Origin: CAYSCZ01 sp051155775
GTDB lineage: Bacteria; Bacteroidota; Bacteroidia; Cytophagales; Cyclobacteriaceae
DNA length: 64,000 nt
Direction of reading: 5' to 3'
Assembly (NCBI GenBank): GCA_051155775.1
Contig: DAXETV010000015.1
Coordinates: forward strand, 9,720 to 73,719
In this document: positions 63,901-64,000 of the stretch, in pieces
Numbering within the stretch: the first letter of the stretch is position 1
Layout of the letters: each line of letters opens with the position of its first letter
The notes under the pieces: model-generated
The model's input: only the letters and a program-made list of their open reading frames with translations
What the model was told of the DNA's origin: nothing
Databases searched by the model: none
Made by a program: the position numbers and the translations under genes

Positions 63901-64000
63901 GCGATGAGCCGTTGTTAGAAGATCAGGAGATATGCTATGGTGAAGGGGCATTGCTTGATGCTGCTAACAGTGATATCCTAAGGGTGTATGTCGATGGTGG
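60921..64000 (+). CDS. Secreted S8 subtilase with PKD domain (3' end beyond window)
   Basis: An uninterrupted frame of 1,026 codons runs from the ATG at 60921 past the window edge. It starts with a signal peptide (MYRCLSLLLFTFLAVHTTHAQ). A propeptide-like region (about 22-135) precedes the S8 catalytic domain: Asp in ISDTGMDLDHED, His in THGTGVSGVAG, oxyanion Asn in VASAGNTPEE, Ser in NSTGTSVSSPQVSG (about residues 174-400). A long beta-rich region follows. A PKD domain (WDFGDGSSSTIKNPVNVYT) lies at about 946-985. Such proteins in this phylum usually end in a type IX secretion signal, which would lie outside this window. It is ten bases after folA, so it may be read from the dnaB operon. Confidence 0.88.
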   Translation, partial: MYRCLSLLLFTFLAVHTTHAQEDERHFKFPEGLGYKNCEDNVVIFKLDNSIAPGSFENPLNINEVENLFSLEICAPIYRSEKVLSASKYLNGIYKIHLKQGDIVETINELLKFDNVLYAEPSYKVELLYVPNDPEANLDTGNQEYLEIVKAYEAWDITRGDTNIVIGISDTGMDLDHEDIQENIFLNHADPVNGIDDDGNGYVDDYIGWDIANNDNHPDDDRVTHGTGVSGVAGATTNNGIGISGIGFYSKIVPIKIFDSGSPFAINPYESIIYAAENGIDVLNLSWGAPNIFENYVQDIINYAVLEQDVVIVASAGNTPEELDFYPASYENVLSIGATDLEDNKTGFSTFGYKVDLVAPGIRIFTTRKNNNYFNSTGTSVSSPQVSGAAALVRDAFPQYNALQVMEQLRVTADDIYSIGDNNQYFGQLGHGRLNIEQAVTNVNAISVRQTNMTYNNGIGELAFYGDQVKINMNFTNYLNPVSDLSINFSTESEFATLQNPSISIGDMQMMGGTAYHTLNILLDDETPPNERIIIKIDYQAVGYEDYEFMEFTTEPNHADLSTASLNTTIAGDGNLGYANDVQTDGVGLTFNAENILSQFGLMIGLSNGVVVDNVVNNFNQQTRDSDFKTIKNIKVDDNGQSDLVAFSSFNPVLDSLDTIMFVEQELLSFVSEDFYILEYRITNTTDKQWDPINLALFSDWQLGDTINNKANWNDELDLGYVSDENIFAGISLLTGQNSLIHALDIGDYHGNEAELDSLLLDTLKHKLLNKEKLLAGVFGDGNDVGIIVGGSIPPIDPYGSEKIAFFVNVEHDLLSLQESAAQARLKYEDYLQNPPVTAKFETCKNDNVILSFEDNQSYSYFKDPLAQELIGSGREFEFGPILNDTIIYFRNSENQYLGAIEALTITAFEANPSISFEDTVFINNEGLAVVNFNDLTEESISWLWDFGDGSSSTIKNPVNVYTATGEYEIDLLVTNVEGCSELVTKDLLVAARSDEPLLEDQEICYGEGALLDAANSDILRVYVDG

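Noticed and set aside
1..64000. CRISPR arrays, insertion sequences, prophage, rRNA and tRNA genes
   Set aside because: I scanned for repeated spacers, transposase-like frames, tRNA T-arm GTTCGA contexts and rRNA-like blocks and saw none; a tRNAscan and ISfinder run would be decisive.

Overview
The window reads as a chromosomal segment of an AT-rich Bacteroidota, most likely order Cytophagales; genus cannot be assigned from sequence alone. Support: genes mostly lack strong Shine-Dalgarno sequences, a few starts are preceded by TAnnTTTG-like -7 boxes, and families typical of this phylum recur. These include DUF2807/GIN adhesin-like proteins, a NagZ-type GH3 fused to a serine hydrolase, FMN-dependent glutamate synthase-like proteins, an otsA-otsB fusion, sortilin-like BNR proteins and PKD-containing subtilases. 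I saw no rRNA, tRNA, CRISPR array, insertion sequence or prophage.

Layout. 1-2.9 kb: the tail of an unknown gene, a small membrane protein, a secreted tandem-repeat protein, a decayed gene remnant and a lone NUMOD4/HNH endonuclease-like gene. 2.9-15 kb: two very large secreted BNR/VPS10-like proteins, a LolA-like protein, a lipoprotein, ferritin with a small partner, a GIN-domain protein, a thioredoxin-like protein and a fatty-acid desaturase. 15-18.2 kb: an ECF41-like sigma factor divergent from an ABC ATPase/permease pair plus a TPMT-like methyltransferase. 18.3-19.9 kb: an unusual cytosolic subtilase with a Cys-pair N-terminus and a glycogen-binding-like C-terminus. 20-25.5 kb: a DUF1232 protein, a serine hydrolase, then a CBS / FMN glutamate synthase-like / nucleoside-phosphorylase-like operon. 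25.6-34.9 kb: a lipoprotein, the tgt-lptF/G-EamA operon, a GT2-ECF sigma-rsmG-decarboxylase operon, a STAS-like protein and an HD protein.

35-45 kb: the third BNR/VPS10-like paralogue, a PIF1-type helicase, a small coiled coil, the NagZ/serine-hydrolase fusion, and a soluble HisKA_2 kinase overlapping it tail-to-tail. 45-54 kb: PEP carboxykinase, a sodium:solute symporter, a four-gene MacAB-like exporter operon and a DadA-like oxidoreductase. 54-64 kb: OtsAB trehalose synthesis, an exonuclease paired with what looks like an ATP-site-less Mur ligase core, then dnaB-fmt-folA and the first 1,026 codons of a secreted subtilase that runs off the window.

The best candidates for undescribed biology are: (1) the Cys-pair/subtilase/AMPK-type CBM protein with a palindrome in its promoter region; (2) the tightly coupled CBS-GltS-like-nucleosidase-like operon; (3) the truncated Mur-ligase-like pseudoenzyme next to an exonuclease; and (4) several perfect palindromes in divergent promoter regions (9172, 18273, 29968, 34252) and phased TGTTAA boxes upstream of dnaB. 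Functions are inferred by reading motifs; no database search was run.
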